Position numbers and translations under genes: made by a program. A stretch of 64,000 bases of DNA from an uncultured bacterium (lineage in GTDB: Bacteria; Bacillota; Clostridia; Lachnospirales; Lachnospiraceae), in contig CAJMPJ010000002.1 of assembly GCA_905215155.1 (NCBI GenBank), positions 71,737-135,736 on the forward strand, read 5' to 3'. This document shows, one piece after another, positions 52,813 through 63,161 of the stretch (positions within the stretch are counted from its first letter, which is position 1; every line of letters starts with the position of its first letter). Below the pieces are notes generated by a model. The model saw only the letters and a program-made list of their open reading frames with translations, had not been told where the DNA came from and ran no database searches.

Positions 52813-54018
52813 TTATAACCGTTCAGCCAGATTCATCAAATACTCTCTGTTATTGCACTCCGGATTTTTTAAAACTTCTTCAAACAGCGTCTCCAGCACT
52901 TTCCCGATTCCAGGTCCGGGCTTTCTGCCTGCCCCGATGAGATCCCGGCCGGTCACAGCCATATCTTTTAACCGGATGCAGTCACCATTTTCAATGATTT
53001 CTTCTGCATACTGTTCCACTTTTATTAACGTCTCCTGGTAGGACTTTGGGCCGAAAATTTTCTGGAAACACAAAAGATCCTGAAAAAGTTTTGGAGAAAG
53101 TCCGCTCATGACTTTCCGGATCACCGGTTTATCTGCAGGCATCTCCTGTTTCCACAGGGTTACAAGCGTTTTTACCTGACTGATGGTTTCATTATCCAGC
53201 TTTAAATCACGAAGGATTAATACTGCTTCCTCCGGCCCCTCTGACCGCAAAAAGCCGGACCAGCGCATGTGCTTTTCTGCCGGAAGGAGTTTGATTGTGC
53301 CGGTCTCTCCCATTCTCTCTCCGGCTGCAAGAAAATGTTCTGATATATAGGGTGCAATGCCGTTTTCATACACCGCAGCCATTTGTTCCGGATGGCCTGA
53401 GAGAAGAAGCTTGGTAAGCTCCACCTGTATCCGCTCCCTGCTGACTTTTTCCATATTGGGGGCGATGACCGCGATGGCCTTTCTCGTCTCCTCTTCCATG
53501 TCAAAGCCCAGCTGGGCGGAAAACCGGATGGCTCGCAGGATGCGAAGGGCATCTTCTGTAAACCGGTCTTTGGCATTGCCTACACAGCGGATGATCTTCT
53601 TATCCAAATCCCGCCGTCCGTCAAAGGCATCCACAAGTCCGTCTCTGTCACTGTACGCCATAGCATTGATGGTAAAGTCCCGGCGTTTTAAATCCTCGAT
53701 CAGATTGCCCGTAAACTCAACAGATTTCGGATGGCGTCCATCTTCGTATTCTCCGTCGATGCGGTAGGTAGTCACTTCATAGGCTCCCCCGTCCATGAGC
53801 ACCGTAACCGTACCATGCTGGATTCCTGTATCCACGGTCCGGGAAAAGATCTCCTTTACCTGTTCCGGCTTTGCCGAGGTGGTGATGTCCCAGTCCTCCG
53901 GTGTCCGAAGAAGCAGGCTGTCCCTCACACAACCGCCCACCACATAAGCTTCAAATCCATGGATATTGAGTTGTTCTATGATTTTCCCTGCTGCTTCCGG
54001 AACCTGTATCTTCATCAC
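52813..54018 (-). CDS. cca: CCA tRNA nucleotidyltransferase
   Basis: A 401-aa class II nucleotidyltransferase that adds or repairs the 3' CCA of tRNA without a template. YVVGGCVRDSLL and EDWDITTSA form the active-site head with carboxylates, RRDFTINAMAY is the neck, and AIRFSAQLGFDMEEETRKAI the body. It follows proS by about 30 bases, so the two tRNA enzymes may share the T-box-controlled transcript. Confidence 0.95.
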   Translation of the reverse strand: MMKIQVPEAAGKIIEQLNIHGFEAYVVGGCVRDSLLLRTPEDWDITTSAKPEQVKEIFSRTVDTGIQHGTVTVLMDGGAYEVTTYRIDGEYEDGRHPKSVEFTGNLIEDLKRRDFTINAMAYSDRDGLVDAFDGRRDLDKKIIRCVGNAKDRFTEDALRILRAIRFSAQLGFDMEEETRKAIAVIAPNMEKVSRERIQVELTKLLLSGHPEQMAAVYENGIAPYISEHFLAAGERMGETGTIKLLPAEKHMRWSGFLRSEGPEEAVLILRDLKLDNETISQVKTLVTLWKQEMPADKPVIRKVMSGLSPKLFQDLLCFQKIFGPKSYQETLIKVEQYAEEIIENGDCIRLKDMAVTGRDLIGAGRKPGPGIGKVLETLFEEVLKNPECNNREYLMNLAERL

Positions 54019-54049
54019 TGTTTCTCCTTTTGGCTGTTTTATGGAATCC

Positions 54050-55483
54050 TTAATAAGCTCTGCCCCAGTAAACCATCTTTGTTGCAGGTTTTCCGCAGCA
54101 GATACAGGTATCTGCCAGCTTTTCCTGCTGAAACGGCATACAGCGGGAAGTTGCTCCTGTTAAATCCTTAATCTTATCCTCGCATTCCTGGCAGCCGCAC
54201 CACATGGCCTTTACAAAGCCCGGCTTTTCTTCTACGGTCTTTACAAAGGTATCCATATCCAATGCTTCATAGGTATGCTCATCCCGGTGCAATCTGGCTC
54301 TTTCAAACATATCTTTCTGGATATCGGAAAGAAGCCGTTCTACTTTTGCGCCCAGCTCGTCTAAAGACACGGTAATTTTCTCATGGGTATCACGGCGGAC
54401 CAAAACTGCCTGGTTCTCCGCAATGTCTCTCGGTCCGATTTCTACCCGAATCGGAATTCCTCTCATCTCGGATTCACTGAACTTCCAGCCTGGGCTCTTG
54501 TCGGTATCATCAACCTTCACCCGAAAATTGGACAAAACGTCTTTAAGTTCATAGGCCTTATCGAGAACCCCTTCCTTCTGCTGCTGGACCGGAACGATGA
54601 TGACCTGGGTCGGAGCGATTCTTGGAGGAAGCACCAGACCATTGTCATCTCCATGGACCATGATGATGGCACCGATCAGTCTTGTGGTCATTCCCCATGA
54701 AGTCTGATGGACGTACTGGAGTTTATTTTCCTTATCAGAATACTGGATCTCAAATGCTTTTGCAAATCCGTCTCCAAAGTTATGGCTGGTTCCTGACTGC
54801 AATGCTTTTCCGTCGTGCATCAGGGCTTCGATGGTGTAGGTCGCTTCTGCACCGGCAAATTTTTCCTTATCGGTCTTCTGTCCTCTGATGACGGGCATTG
54901 CAAGCACTTCTTCGCAGAAATCTGCATACAAATTAAGCATCTGCTTGGTTCTTTCTTCCGCTTCTTCTGCTGTGGCGTGAGCAGTATGGCCTTCCTGCCA
55001 TAAGAATTCTCTGGAACGCAAAAACGGTCTTGTTGTCTTCTCCCAGCGGACCACGGAACACCACTGATTATATAATTTAGGAAGGTCGCGATAGGACTGG
55101 ATATCTCTGGAATAAAAATCACAGAATAAAGTCTCAGAGGTAGGTCTTACGCAAAGCCGTTCCTGCAGCGGTTCCAGTCCCCCGTGAGTTACCCAGGCAA
55201 CCTCCGGTGCAAATCCTTCTACATGGTCCTTTTCTCTCTCAAGAAGGCTTTCTGGAATGAACATGGGCATATACACATTTTCAACCCCTGTTTCCTTAAA
55301 TCTTCTGTCCAGCTCACTCTGAATGTTCTCCCAGATCGCATAGCCTGCCGGTTTGATGACCATACAGCCTTTTACACTGGAATAGTCGATCAATTCCGCT
55401 TTTTTTACTACATCTGTATACCACTGGGCGAAGTCCACATCCATGGATGTGATGGCTTCTACTAATTTCTTGTCCTTTGCCAT
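54050..55483 (-). CDS. proS: Prolyl-tRNA synthetase, archaeal/eukaryote-like short type
   Basis: The 477-aa class II synthetase charges tRNA-Pro. Visible motifs are [17 protein letters not shown] (motif 2 entry), [20 protein letters not shown] and the C-terminal zinc-like part with cysteines in [14 protein letters not shown] and [18 protein letters not shown], ending in Tyr. It lacks the editing insertion of the bacterial form. A T-box leader directly upstream controls it by uncharged tRNA-Pro. Confidence 0.96.
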   Translation of the reverse strand: MAKDKKLVEAITSMDVDFAQWYTDVVKKAELIDYSSVKGCMVIKPAGYAIWENIQSELDRRFKETGVENVYMPMFIPESLLEREKDHVEGFAPEVAWVTHGGLEPLQERLCVRPTSETLFCDFYSRDIQSYRDLPKLYNQWCSVVRWEKTTRPFLRSREFLWQEGHTAHATAEEAEERTKQMLNLYADFCEEVLAMPVIRGQKTDKEKFAGAEATYTIEALMHDGKALQSGTSHNFGDGFAKAFEIQYSDKENKLQYVHQTSWGMTTRLIGAIIMVHGDDNGLVLPPRIAPTQVIIVPVQQQKEGVLDKAYELKDVLSNFRVKVDDTDKSPGWKFSESEMRGIPIRVEIGPRDIAENQAVLVRRDTHEKITVSLDELGAKVERLLSDIQKDMFERARLHRDEHTYEALDMDTFVKTVEEKPGFVKAMWCGCQECEDKIKDLTGATSRCMPFQQEKLADTCICCGKPATKMVYWGRAY

Positions 55484-55509
55484 GACAATTCTCCTTTTTC
55501 CATAAAATT

Positions 55510-55767
55510 AAAAAAAGCCATCCGTTCCCTCCGTAAAAGGGACCGAACAGCTCGGCGGTGCCACCCAATTTAGCCAATGGATATCCACGGCTCACTTTTT
55601 GATCCGGTAACGCAGGATATGCGCCGCAGTTTGCTGCGGGACTCCGAGGGAGGTTGGGTCATGAGCGGTATAAAGGCCTTCCAGCACACGGCCTTCTCTC
55701 TGGAATACATCATCACTTATTAGTCCTCTTCAACGTCTTGCTTCTTTTATCATTTAAAATGATCGTA
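55510..55767 (-). ncRNA. T-box leader of proS
   Basis: The T-box core TGGGTGGCACCGC lies at 55567-55555, followed by a terminator hairpin (GGTCCCTT / AGGGAAC) and T-run (55516-55511). Upstream is a stem I-like region with an AGAGAGA motif. Uncharged tRNA-Pro should stabilise the antiterminator. The CCG in TATACCGCTC is a possible specifier, not certain. Confidence 0.9.
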
Positions 55768-55773
55768 TGGTTG

Positions 55774-55802
55774 ATTTTACGTTATTTGCAAATGTTTGTC
55801 AA
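55774..55802 (-). promoter_or_regulatory. Promoter of T-box-proS
   Basis: TTGACA (55802-55797), a 17-base spacer and TAAAAT (55779-55774) on the minus strand. Confidence 0.8.
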
Positions 55803-55836
55803 GAGGCGGGCCCGGCTTTTCTTCTCCGCCTTTTCC

Positions 55837-56922
55837 TTACAGAAATGCGTTCATGGCGGCAAGGGCTGTTTTCATGACTTCATCGGGAAATTCATATTCC
55901 CTTGTGTGAAGTCCCGGACAAGCCTCTCCTGCTCCCACACCGAAAAACATTCCGTCTGCTTTCTTTAAGTACCAGCCAAAATCCTCCGACCAGCGAAGTG
56001 GTTCGGATATCTCCATACATGGGATCTTCTGCTCCATAAGTCTGGCTTTGCACCGTTTTACCCAATCTGCTTTATTGACCGTATCCGGGAATTCATCGGC
56101 GTAAGAAACCGTCAGCTTAGCAGACATTTCCCCGGCCCGTTTCCTTGCAAAGGACAAAAGGGAGGCTTCAAACCGGTTTAAATCTTCCTGCTTTTCCGCT
56201 CTGAGGGTAAGAGAGAGCCGTCCGTCTCCCGGAGAGACTCCAAAGGATTGATCTCCTGCTTTTACCTCGATGATAGTGGCAAGAACCATGCCGGAAAAAT
56301 CTGGTGAAGCCAATAGTTCGGGGATTTTTACGATCAATTCCCCAAGAATCCATGCAGGATTTACTCCCTGCTCCGGGTAAGCGGCATGACTCTGCCTTCC
56401 CTGAAAGCCAAGGACCACGCCCTTAGATGCACAGGCAAAGGTCCCTTCTTTCAGGACCACTGTTCCCAGAGGATAACCGGGAAGATTATGAAATGCGTAG
56501 ACTTCATCAATCTTTTTTTCCGTCAAAAGGCGGCTGCACTCTTTTCCTCCCTGTCCGGTCTCTTCTGCCGGCTGGAAGATGAAATACACATTTTTCCCCA
56601 ACCGCTTTTTGTCCAGCTCCAGACAAAGCCCGGCCAGTACGGAACTATGCCCGTCATGTCCGCAGCCATGGAACAGAGTTCCGTCTTCTCCATAAATCCC
56701 ATCCATATCCGCCCGGAACGCGACGCTCTTTTTGGCGTTCTCTTCGTGGTGTACCGCATAAAACCAGCCCTCCCGGTCTACGGTTTCCAAAGAAGTATAG
56801 GTCTTAATAAATTCCTTTAGAATCTCTATCGTCACTGTCTCATGACCTGATGGTTCCGGGTTTTGGTGAAGCCGGCTCCGCAGCTTCCTCAGCCGTTCAT
56901 ATGTACTATTTTCCGTTTCCAC
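55837..56922 (-). CDS. M20-family amidohydrolase
   Basis: The 361-aa metallopeptidase-like enzyme resembles IAA-amino-acid/N-acyl-amino-acid hydrolases. RLHQNPEPSGHE, GCGHDGHSSVLAGL, FIFQPAEETGQGGKE and HNLPGYPLG carry the metal ligands and catalytic Glu. It overlaps the HD-domain gene by 17 bases. The substrate is unknown; N-acyl amino acid or peptide hydrolysis is the usual activity. Confidence 0.9.
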   Translation of the reverse strand: METENSTYERLRKLRSRLHQNPEPSGHETVTIEILKEFIKTYTSLETVDREGWFYAVHHEENAKKSVAFRADMDGIYGEDGTLFHGCGHDGHSSVLAGLCLELDKKRLGKNVYFIFQPAEETGQGGKECSRLLTEKKIDEVYAFHNLPGYPLGTVVLKEGTFACASKGVVLGFQGRQSHAAYPEQGVNPAWILGELIVKIPELLASPDFSGMVLATIIEVKAGDQSFGVSPGDGRLSLTLRAEKQEDLNRFEASLLSFARKRAGEMSAKLTVSYADEFPDTVNKADWVKRCKARLMEQKIPCMEISEPLRWSEDFGWYLKKADGMFFGVGAGEACPGLHTREYEFPDEVMKTALAAMNAFL

Positions 56923-57484
56923 GTTTTTCCTCCATGATTAACTGTCTGCTGTCTTCCCGTACCTGATCCCTTAATTTTTTTGTCTGAGGGAAGCTGTCAC
57001 AGATTTCATTTCCATAGGTCATGTTTAATTCGTATTCCAGAGGCAGCCAGGTATCTGTGCCTGCTTCGTTGTGCTGAATCAGGGTTTCGATCTTATCCAG
57101 GGACTTTACAAGCCTGGCCTCTTTGGACTGCATAAGTGACAGTTCTTCAAACAGGGACGAGAGAGGTGCTTTCAGAGAATCGGGAAGCTTTTCTAAAAGA
57201 GCGCCGGTGGCTTTCTCTTCTACGGCTACATCATTTTCTGTCTTTATAAAAGCCGGAATATCTCCGGTCACCGCCTCGCCCCAGTCATGAATGAGACACA
57301 TACGAATGACTTTGTTCATATCCAGATCAGAAAAATCAGGCTCCATGAGCATGGCCAGTACAGCCAGTCGCCAACTGTGCTCTGCCACGCTCTCCTGCCT
57401 TTTGTTTGTGGTCCAGTTATGCCGGGTGTTGCATTTTAATTTTTCTAATATTTTTAAAAATTCAATCAATTCCTTTGGGTTCAA
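56906..57484 (-). CDS. HD-domain phosphohydrolase (YfbR-like)
   Basis: The product (about 192 aa) has the HD metal site in SVAEHSWRLAVLAMLMEP and IRMCLIHDWGEAVTGDIPAF, as in YfbR-type 5'-deoxynucleotidases. The best start is TTG at 57484, overlapping the ytvI stop in TTGA with GGGG upstream; a longer frame from 57526 would overlap ytvI more. The coupling suggests one transcript with ytvI and the M20 gene. Nucleotide hydrolysis is the likely activity. Confidence 0.85.
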   Translation of the reverse strand: MNPKELIEFLKILEKLKCNTRHNWTTNKRQESVAEHSWRLAVLAMLMEPDFSDLDMNKVIRMCLIHDWGEAVTGDIPAFIKTENDVAVEEKATGALLEKLPDSLKAPLSSLFEELSLMQSKEARLVKSLDKIETLIQHNEAGTDTWLPLEYELNMTYGNEICDSFPQTKKLRDQVREDSRQLIMEEKRGNGK

Positions 57485-58596
57485 CGTGTATTTCCCCTTT
57501 CTTCCTCCTGGGTTTCTTTTTTGCAATTATAACACGTTCCACCATATAGCTCCACAATATCTTCTATTATTAATAATCCGATAGGACCCAGGATAAAACC
57601 CAAAAGTCCGAAAAGTTTAAGACCTACAACCATAGAAACAAGGGTTTCCAGAGGGGTAAGCCCTACTTTGCCTCCCATGATTTTAGCTTCCATGATTTCT
57701 CTGAAAAAATAGCAGATAATATAGATGACAATGAGCCCAACGCCGTAGACCCAGTTATCATTGATCATAGCCAGGATTGCCCAGGGAATCAGCACCGTTC
57801 CTGTTCCAAAGATGGGCAATGCATCGAGAAGCCCGATCCCGATTCCCAGCAGTATAAAATAGGAATTTCCCATAAAAAACAATCCCAGGGAACAGATTCC
57901 CATGGTAAACAGCATGATGGTTGCCTGTGTCTTTAACCAGGCACTTCCGACTGACATCAGCCGGTTCCCAAGCATGGCATATTCATAGCAGAACATGGAG
58001 TTGTCACGTCTGGTACGGATGTCATCCATCTCCTGAAGCGTTAATATGGTGGCAATAAATAAAATAACGGTTACAACGGTCACCTGAACCACCCATTTGA
58101 TAATACTCATGGAATTCATCATTAAAAACGACATGGCTTTGCTTTTAACCACCGCTTCTCCTCCGGATAGGATCTCTCTGACCACCTGAAGCATATATCC
58201 ATCCGGAAGTTTTAAAAACTGTTCCGCAAAGGTGCAGTTTTCCATCAGCCAGTGATCCAGATTCCTCATGATCTGAGGAAGGTTTTGGAACAAAAGTGTG
58301 GCTTCCATCAGCAGCTTTCGACCGCCGGCATATACGATGATCCCGAATACGATCATAAAAAGAATGATCTCTACACCCCCGATCACCGCCAGAGGAACAG
58401 AAATCACTTTTTTCTTTATTGTAAAACGGGTCTTTCTTTCGATCCAAAGGGCGGACGGGCGGAGAGACAAGGCAAATACATATGCAATCAAAAAGGGAAT
58501 CACGAGGGGCAGCAGATATCGAAAACTCAAGTATACTGCCCCCGTAACTCCCAAAATTAATAATGTTTTCTTCAGTTTCCTGCTCGGTTTCTCCAT
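57481..58596 (-). CDS. ytvI: Sporulation integral membrane protein YtvI
   Basis: The 371-aa product has about eight hydrophobic segments and the AI-2E-transporter-like C-terminal LGIGIGLLDALPIFGTGTVL and GLTPLETLVSMVVGLKLFG motifs. In spore formers the YtvI branch is linked to sporulation. The Arg-rich tail ends next to the HD gene start, with translational coupling. Confidence 0.85.
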   Translation of the reverse strand: MEKPSRKLKKTLLILGVTGAVYLSFRYLLPLVIPFLIAYVFALSLRPSALWIERKTRFTIKKKVISVPLAVIGGVEIILFMIVFGIIVYAGGRKLLMEATLLFQNLPQIMRNLDHWLMENCTFAEQFLKLPDGYMLQVVREILSGGEAVVKSKAMSFLMMNSMSIIKWVVQVTVVTVILFIATILTLQEMDDIRTRRDNSMFCYEYAMLGNRLMSVGSAWLKTQATIMLFTMGICSLGLFFMGNSYFILLGIGIGLLDALPIFGTGTVLIPWAILAMINDNWVYGVGLIVIYIICYFFREIMEAKIMGGKVGLTPLETLVSMVVGLKLFGLLGFILGPIGLLIIEDIVELYGGTCYNCKKETQEEERGNTR

Positions 58597-58710
58597 GGAC
58601 TCACCTGTTTCTGTTTTGTACTTCTTTTGTACATTCCCTATTATGAGCGCCCGGAGTAAAAAGTATGCAGGTATCTATTTAGTAAAAAATTCCTTCTTTA
58701 TATTTTTATT

Positions 58711-59394
58711 TTACAGAGAAAAAAGATCAAACATTTGTCCTTTCGGCTTTACCGTATAGGTCATTTTCTTTTTCGTGACCGGATGGACAAAGGATAGACT
58801 GGTAGCGAACAGGGCGATATCTGCCCGGATCTTTTTTTGCTGGAAACTGGGGTTATACTTCTGATCGCCCCACAAAGGAGTTCCATGTCCTGCCATCTGC
58901 ACCCGGATCTGATGATGGCGTCCGGTTTTCAGCTTAATTTCCAACAGAGAATATTCCTCTCCATTCTGCTGCTTCTTATCCACAACCCGGAAGTCAAGCT
59001 CTGCAGGTTTTGCACCTTTTATCCCCTTTTCCACAATTTTTGAACAATTGTTTTTTCCGTCTTTCCACAAATAATCCACGTAGGTCCCAGAGTTTTCCAC
59101 AGGTTTTCCACATACCACCGCATGGTATATTTTTTCCATCTGATGCCCGGAAACCTGCTTACTTAAAGACTCTGCGGAGTTTTTTGTTTTTGCATAGACC
59201 ATAACTCCACCAACGGGCTTGTCCAGTCTGTGGATAACTCCCACATATGGCTCGCCGGAATTTGGGGATACCTTGTTGATATGTTTTTTGATTTCACTGA
59301 CCATGTCCGGTTCAAAAGATTTGGCAGACTGGGATTCCATTCCCACCGGTTTTTCTGCGACCAGTACTTCTTGATCTTCATATAGTATGTTCAT
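58711..59394 (-). CDS. RluA-family pseudouridine synthase
   Basis: A 227-aa enzyme converting uridine to pseudouridine in rRNA or tRNA. The catalytic Asp lies in GVIHRLDKPVGGVMVYAKT, and the C-terminal RHHQIRVQMAGHGTPLWGDQKY is the second family motif. No S4 domain is present, so this is a short form of the family. It follows the nitroreductase gene within eight bases. Confidence 0.9.
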   Translation of the reverse strand: MNILYEDQEVLVAEKPVGMESQSAKSFEPDMVSEIKKHINKVSPNSGEPYVGVIHRLDKPVGGVMVYAKTKNSAESLSKQVSGHQMEKIYHAVVCGKPVENSGTYVDYLWKDGKNNCSKIVEKGIKGAKPAELDFRVVDKKQQNGEEYSLLEIKLKTGRHHQIRVQMAGHGTPLWGDQKYNPSFQQKKIRADIALFATSLSFVHPVTKKKMTYTVKPKGQMFDLFSL

Positions 59395-59401
59395 ATTCTT
59401 T

Positions 59402-60145
59402 CTAATCCTCTTTCTCCCAGGCCTCCGTCATGGCTTTTACAGATCGGCTCATCTCCACGCTGAAATCGGAATTCCATTTTCTCTTGCAGAAGGCTTTTAC
59501 CCATGCAGAAAAGTTTTCTTCCCTGCCCTGGCTTTTATACAATTCTTCTTCAAATTCCACGGGACTTAAGCGGCGGTAGGAATTTTCAAATACCACCGCC
59601 TCCGGATTCAGACGCTTTGGCTTATTTCGTTCCTTCTGCTGCCGCGTTGGATATCCGAACACCACCATAGCAGCAGGAACCGCATACCTGGGCAGTCCTA
59701 ATAATTCCTTATGTATCTCATAGTTTTCCATAATATCTCCGATATAGCAGGAGCCAATTCCCATAGACTGTGCGGCGGTTACTGCATTCTGGGCCGCAAT
59801 CAGAGTATCGTCAACTGCCAGCAAAAGATCTCCCATGCCCGGTCTTCGCACCTCCTCTTCATGGCTGCAGAATAAATCATACCACCTCTGACAATCTGCT
59901 GCAAAAACAAGCACAAGAGGAGCTTTTGCAAGGAATGGCTGGTTGTCGCAGGTCTCAGAAAGCTTGTCCTTCAGCTTCTGATCCGTCACATCAATGATGG
60001 AATAAAGGGTCATATTCCCTGCGGTGGGCGCCTGCAAGGCTGCTTGTAATATAATTTTCTTTTTCTCCGGTTCAATCCCCCGCTCTTCGTATACCCGGAC
60101 CGATTTCCGTTCCATGAGTTCTTTGATCGTCTGATTCATAAACAT
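59402..60145 (-). CDS. Nitroreductase-family flavoprotein
   Basis: The product (247 aa) has an N-terminal nitroreductase fold with ERKSVRVYEERGIEPEKK and ALQAPTAGNMTLYSIIDV, which bind FMN, and GIGSCYIGDIMENYE, then PAAMVVFGYPTRQQKERNKPK. FMN and NAD(P)H-dependent reduction of nitro or quinone compounds is the usual activity. I favour the ATG at 60145, well spaced behind AAAGG; 60160 and 60139 are alternatives. Confidence 0.88.
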   Translation of the reverse strand: MFMNQTIKELMERKSVRVYEERGIEPEKKKIILQAALQAPTAGNMTLYSIIDVTDQKLKDKLSETCDNQPFLAKAPLVLVFAADCQRWYDLFCSHEEEVRRPGMGDLLLAVDDTLIAAQNAVTAAQSMGIGSCYIGDIMENYEIHKELLGLPRYAVPAAMVVFGYPTRQQKERNKPKRLNPEAVVFENSYRRLSPVEFEEELYKSQGREENFSAWVKAFCKRKWNSDFSVEMSRSVKAMTEAWEKED

Positions 60146-60286
60146 TCCATACCTTTCCATTGATTACGCTAATTATAATTGGAAATAACCGGTTCTGGCA
60201 AACACATTTTTAAGAATACTTTGAATTTCAAAAAATATATTGCAAATTTCAATTTCAACGTGTATAGTATATAAATATAGAATACA

Positions 60287-60301
60287 TAGTATTTAATACT
60301 A
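60287..60301. promoter_or_regulatory. Palindrome in the divergent promoter region
   Basis: TAGTATTTAATACTA, 7-bp arms around one base, about 40 bases before the hemolysin III start. TATAGTATATAAATATAG upstream could hold the -10 region. Possible operator; weak call. Confidence 0.4.
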
Positions 60302-60340
60302 CATCAAACATTAATATTAACTATCAAGGAGGAGCCGTTT

Positions 60341-60988
60341 ATGAACTCAAAAATCAAAGATCCCATCAGCGCACTTACACACTTTATTGCAATGATCCTG
60401 GCACTGATCGCTGCTGTACCGCTGTTAATAAAATCCTCTTCTGACGGAGCACTTCATATCACTGCTCTGGCCATCTTTATTACCAGCATGGTTCTGCTGT
60501 ATGCGGCCAGCACCATTTACCATACACTTGATATATCACCAAAAATCAATAAACTATTAAAAAAGATTGACCATATGATGATCTTCATTCTGATTGCAGG
60601 CACTTACACTCCCATTTGCTTAATCGTCCTCGGCGACCGGACCGGGTGGAGCTTACTTGCCCTTGTGTGGGGCATTGCGGTTTCCGGAATCCTCATCAAA
60701 GCCTGGTTCGTGATGTGCCCCAGATGGTTTTCTTCCTGTATCTACATTGCTATGGGCTGGGTTTGTGTTCTGGCCTTCGGTAAGATCATTCAGGCCCTTC
60801 CGCCAGCTGCCTTTGGATGGCTTTTGGCCGGCGGGATCATCTATACCGCAGGCGGCATCATCTACGCGTTAAAGCTGCCTTTATTCAGTCCCAAGCTGAA
60901 AAATTTCGGCAACCACGAGCTGTTCCATCTATTTGTCATGGGTGGAAGCTTCTGCCACTATATGCTGATGTACCGCTTTGTTGCATAG
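60341..60988 (+). CDS. Hemolysin III family (PAQR-like) membrane protein
   Basis: A 215-aa protein with seven hydrophobic segments. The PAQR-type metal site is suggested by [13 protein letters not shown] at the start, [15 protein letters not shown] in the middle and [21 protein letters not shown] at the end, with conserved His, Ser and Asp residues. GGAGGAG precedes the ATG. The hemolysin name is historical; the family hydrolyses or transports unknown lipids. The 3' end overlaps the opposite GIY-YIG gene by 60 bases. Confidence 0.88.
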   Translation: MNSKIKDPISALTHFIAMILALIAAVPLLIKSSSDGALHITALAIFITSMVLLYAASTIYHTLDISPKINKLLKKIDHMMIFILIAGTYTPICLIVLGDRTGWSLLALVWGIAVSGILIKAWFVMCPRWFSSCIYIAMGWVCVLAFGKIIQALPPAAFGWLLAGGIIYTAGGIIYALKLPLFSPKLKNFGNHELFHLFVMGGSFCHYMLMYRFVA

Positions 60989-61213
60989 CTTCAACTTTTC
61001 CTTTCTGGACAGCTTTTTAATGGCGGCCTCTCTGCGCATGGCTTCTTCCTTTGTTGGGAATTCTTCATAATAAGCCAACCGGACGGGCCGTCTTGTCTTT
61101 GTGTATTTTGCCCCTTTTCCATCGTTATGGGCTTTTAAACGTTTTTCAAGATGGTTTGTCCATCCGCAGTAGAGCGTATGGTCCGCACACTGTAATAAAT
61201 AAGTATAATTCAT
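60929..61213 (-). CDS. GIY-YIG nuclease-superfamily protein
   Basis: The 94-aa product (from ATG 61213 with GGAG upstream) starts [20 protein letters not shown], the GIY-YIG signature in a Y-L-L / Y-C-G form, followed by [20 protein letters not shown], as in the YhbQ/UPF0213 group. Biochemical role of this group is unclear. The 3' end overlaps the hemolysin III gene by 60 bases on the other strand. Confidence 0.88.
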   Translation of the reverse strand: MNYTYLLQCADHTLYCGWTNHLEKRLKAHNDGKGAKYTKTRRPVRLAYYEEFPTKEEAMRREAAIKKLSRKEKLKLCNKAVHQHIVAEASTHDK

Positions 61214-61497
61214 TTTTTTCTCCGAGCTTTTATTCCTTGCGACTATGTAAACGGTAATAACGCCTTGCAATCACGTCACTACCGCCCAGGATAACCTGTT
61301 ATCTATCTTAAGCACCAGCTGGATGCGGATTGGCGCCATCGATTGTAGAATACCATAGCTAAGCTATAGTATATTATATAACAGGACAAACCGATATGTG
61401 AATAGCAATCTTTATAATGCCCTTTTTTCTAAAACTCATTCCGTTTTAAACGCAAGGATGCCAGACAGAACAATAAAAGCCTGCCTGGCACTCCATT

Positions 61498-63069
61498 TTA
61501 TGACAATTCTTTTACTAAAATCAGGCGGTCACCTGGTTTTACCGATTTTTCCGTTAAACCATTGGCCGTCATAACGGTATCAATGGTAGTATGGAATTTT
61601 TTGGCAATTTTCCAAAGGGAATCTCCGGGCTGGACAATGTAGCCAACGATTCCGGGAAGCTTCTGCAGATGATCCAAATCCATGGGAGCATCGGCTGCAC
61701 TGATGATGACCTGTTCACAGATGGGCTGCAGCGCCAGCAAATCAAGGGAAATGGTAGCTTTTACTTCTACCACACCGCCACCCATCATGACCGCACTTAA
61801 CTGCTCCAGACCGGGATTTAACTGGCAGATGGTGTCTGCATTGATTCCCGGAGCCTCAATTAAGTAGTGGAACGGAATATCCTCAACTGCGGACTGAATG
61901 GGCTGGGCATCGTCAGAGGTCAGGTAGAGCATACGGACCTCTAAGACACCTTCCACATGAAGTCCGTCTTCCATGACCTCCGTATCATCAATTTTAACCG
62001 TTCCCTCACTGTGGCAGATCTGCAGGATACGGTCGGCATTTTGAAGGGATACCTTTTCCACGATCTTGCATTTGCTCATATTTTTGGTCAAAATCTTATC
62101 AAAACATGCCTCTCCGGTCTGCAGGCTCAGTTCCCGGTTGGTGGAATACAAATCGCTTAACAGTTCCATGCTGTCTTCCCTGTAAAGCTTCATATCCAGT
62201 TCCAGCACGGCATCCATATCCATTTCCCGCATCTCTCCGTCGGAATCCGGCTTTGCTTCAATGTCTTTATGAATCAAATGGACCGTAACAGACGGAACCA
62301 TATCATCCGTGACCTCGGATACAGCAAGCTCTCCTTCAAATGGAATGCTCTCTTCGATCCACTGAATGGGCGCACCTTCCCCTTCTCCCTGATAGATGAC
62401 AAAGACCATCAGCTCACCGTCTAAAAGCATTTTTCCATCCACAGGCCTTGTGGTAACGCCTCTCAGCTTCATTTCACTCCATAAAATATGGTCGATGTTC
62501 GGCTTGTTCCCGGAAAGCGTAAGATTCTCTTTGATACGAAACGTATCCTTATGACGAAGCGCAATTGTAGCCACGTCCACATTACGGCGGAGAATTTCCA
62601 CCTGAGGACAGTCCGTGGTCTCAAGTCCCGTGTCCACTTCCACAGCAGCGTCTACGTCATATGCCGTCTCTACCTTTACCTGAAGCGTGACCAGAGCCTT
62701 AACGCTTAACTTTCTAGAATTGATGATTCCGGCATTTAAATCTTCAAGCTCCCACATCAGCTGGACATAATCCTGCTCTTCTAATCCCGGTACATTAATC
62801 GGTTCTTCAAAATTAATGCTTCCGGAAAGAGTCTGGAGCCCGCCTTCTGCACCCCGATAGAGAATGGTAAAATCAAGTTTTCCCCGGACCACTAACCGCT
62901 CAGCCTGGTTTTTCACGGAATCAATGGTAATTTCACCGGAACTTAAAATGATCTGATCCACATCGTCCATGCTGTCCGGTACAATAAAGTCATCATCAAG
63001 TGTTACCTGAGATGTGGCATTTCCTTTCCAACGATTCATATGTATGTTTTTCTTCAACAGCTCCAACAT
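61498..63069 (-). CDS. SPOCS (DUF3794)/LysM protein, SipL-like spore morphogenesis factor
   Basis: The 523-aa product has repeated DUF3794/SPOCS units (for example RLVVRGKLDFTILYRG, DGELMVFVIYQGEGE, GVLEVRMLYLTSDD) and a C-terminal LysM (YIVQPGDSLWKIAKKFHTT, 475-523). This three-SPOCS-plus-LysM layout is that of SipL, which binds SpoIVA and builds the spore coat in Clostridioides difficile. By architecture it is the SipL orthologue; no SpoIVA gene is in the window. Confidence 0.88.
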   Translation of the reverse strand: MLELLKKNIHMNRWKGNATSQVTLDDDFIVPDSMDDVDQIILSSGEITIDSVKNQAERLVVRGKLDFTILYRGAEGGLQTLSGSINFEEPINVPGLEEQDYVQLMWELEDLNAGIINSRKLSVKALVTLQVKVETAYDVDAAVEVDTGLETTDCPQVEILRRNVDVATIALRHKDTFRIKENLTLSGNKPNIDHILWSEMKLRGVTTRPVDGKMLLDGELMVFVIYQGEGEGAPIQWIEESIPFEGELAVSEVTDDMVPSVTVHLIHKDIEAKPDSDGEMREMDMDAVLELDMKLYREDSMELLSDLYSTNRELSLQTGEACFDKILTKNMSKCKIVEKVSLQNADRILQICHSEGTVKIDDTEVMEDGLHVEGVLEVRMLYLTSDDAQPIQSAVEDIPFHYLIEAPGINADTICQLNPGLEQLSAVMMGGGVVEVKATISLDLLALQPICEQVIISAADAPMDLDHLQKLPGIVGYIVQPGDSLWKIAKKFHTTIDTVMTANGLTEKSVKPGDRLILVKELS

Positions 63070-63161
63070 AAAATAGCACCTGCCTTACCTTCTTTATTCC
63101 TTTAAGAAAGTTTATGCAGGTGCATGTTTCAATATACTTTTTTTGTAGTTTTCCTGTAGTT

